Positions 63,450-64,000 of a stretch of DNA of 64,000 nt are shown here, piece by piece. Position numbers and translations under genes: made by a program. Numbering within the stretch: the stretch's first letter is position 1; each line of letters starts with the position of its first letter. The stretch covers positions 558,001 through 622,000 of the forward strand of contig JAMPIT010000699.1 of NCBI GenBank assembly GCA_026261815.1. The letters run 5' to 3'. Below the pieces are notes generated by a model. That model was not told the DNA's origin. It ran no database searches and worked only from the letters and a program-made list of their open reading frames with translations. This stretch comes from Monarcha castaneiventris obscurior (lineage: Eukaryota > Chordata > Aves > Passeriformes > Monarchidae).

Positions 63450-63690
63450 GGGGCCAGGAAGCCAGGCAGATTGGGGCCACAGTATCACAGTTGTGGTGGC
63501 AGAACGTGTCCACCTGAGCCCATCTGTTCTCCAGGAATTCCAGTTGTCTGTCCCAGTCCCTGGCCTGGGTCTGCCCATCCGGGGTGTCCCCCCCAAAGTG
63601 CCCAAATCGCTGCTAAAGTGCCCAAGCTGCTCCTGGCTGTGGATGTTGCTGTCCACCAACCTGTCCTGGTCAGTGCCGCGTGGGGCAGGA
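63450..63690 (-). pseudogene. MHC class II beta exon 2 fossil, copy 2
   Basis: Homologous to 18610-18830 and broken by the same frame change in the G-run: VDSNIHSQEQLGHFSSDL in one frame, then GHFGGDTPDGQ and the helix ending VDTFC.HN in the next. The shared lesion shows that it was already a pseudogene when the ZNF/MHC block duplicated. Confidence 0.75.
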
Positions 63691-64000
63691 GGGGATATGG
63701 GGGATTCTGGGGGAACTGGGAGGGGCTTTTGTGGCTCTTGGGGGCATTTGTGGTAATGGGAGGGAATTTGTGGGGCTTTTGGGGCAGTCTGTGAGGGAGT
63801 TTTCAGGTGCTGGCCAGGCTGTGTGGCTTGGAAAGGATTTGGGTGGGTCTTGGGGGTGATGGGAAGGGGTTTTGGTGGCTCTTGGGGCCATTTCTGTTGC
63901 AGGGAGTGGTTGGGGGAGTCCTGGCGAGGAGCTGTGGGGTGGTTTGAGGGGTCTGGGCGTGGCTGTGGGGCTGGGAGGGGGTTTTAGGGCAGCTGTGACC
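63691..64000. other. Continuation of the duplicated ZNF/MHC block
   Basis: Matches 18850-19140 closely. The window ends just before the position where the first block carries the MHC transmembrane-exon fossil. Confidence 0.7.

Overview
ORGANISM. The window reads as the nuclear genome of a bird, most probably a songbird. The evidence is avian CR1 LINE tails, avian ERVL-type and gamma-type LTRs, two intact intronless olfactory receptors of the bird-expanded family-14 (gamma-c) type, C2H2 zinc-finger genes of the finch-expanded type, and decayed MHC class II beta exons. Family names come from reading the translations; no database was searched.

LAYOUT. 1-2.5 kb: minisatellites and an ERVL-type LTR. 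3.5-4.4 kb: olfactory receptor 1 (minus). 6.1-8.9 kb: a duplicated block holding a gutted gammaretrovirus-like element and a 75-bp minisatellite; it recurs inverted at 23.7-27.9 kb and directly at 40.4-43.1 kb. 10.5-11.7 kb: an unrecognised basic, SP-rich gene with a TATA box. 13.1-19.3 kb: a GC-rich zinc-finger/MHC block with an MHC class IIB leader-like exon, a decayed finger array, an intact 7-finger gene (ZNF-1) and class IIB exon-2 and transmembrane fossils. 20-25.5 kb: tandem repeats, an ERVL LTR, a CR1 copy and a long minisatellite. 28-32.5 kb: a TGACATCACAG array interrupted by a 5'-truncated R2 retrotransposon still joined to about 200 bp of 28S rDNA. 37.7-38.6 kb: olfactory receptor 2 (minus). 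45.2-52.6 kb: a small acidic-repeat gene (minus) whose last exon is split by a nearly complete provirus. 52.7-56.3 kb: CR1 pieces, a solo LTR and one plausible host exon. 56.5-64 kb: a second zinc-finger/MHC block with an 8-finger gene (ZNF-2), homologous to 13-19 kb, with a 2.4-kb CCCAGT minisatellite in it.

HOW IT FITS TOGETHER. Olfactory receptors, MHC class IIB debris, zinc-finger genes and rDNA debris in one 64-kb stretch match what is known of chicken chromosome 16, which carries the MHC, the nucleolus organiser, olfactory receptors and zinc-finger genes. I infer that the window comes from the equivalent songbird microchromosome. Most of the sequence is explained by segmental duplication of a few modules followed by decay.

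PROVIRUS. It lies on the minus strand, with LTRs of 360 and 361 bp differing at about four places by eye, a 6-bp target duplication, a perfect 18-nt primer-binding match to tRNA-Phe, gag, pro and pol in three frames with slippery heptamers at both junctions, a frameshift within pol, and an env reduced to its beginning and a gamma-type TM tail.
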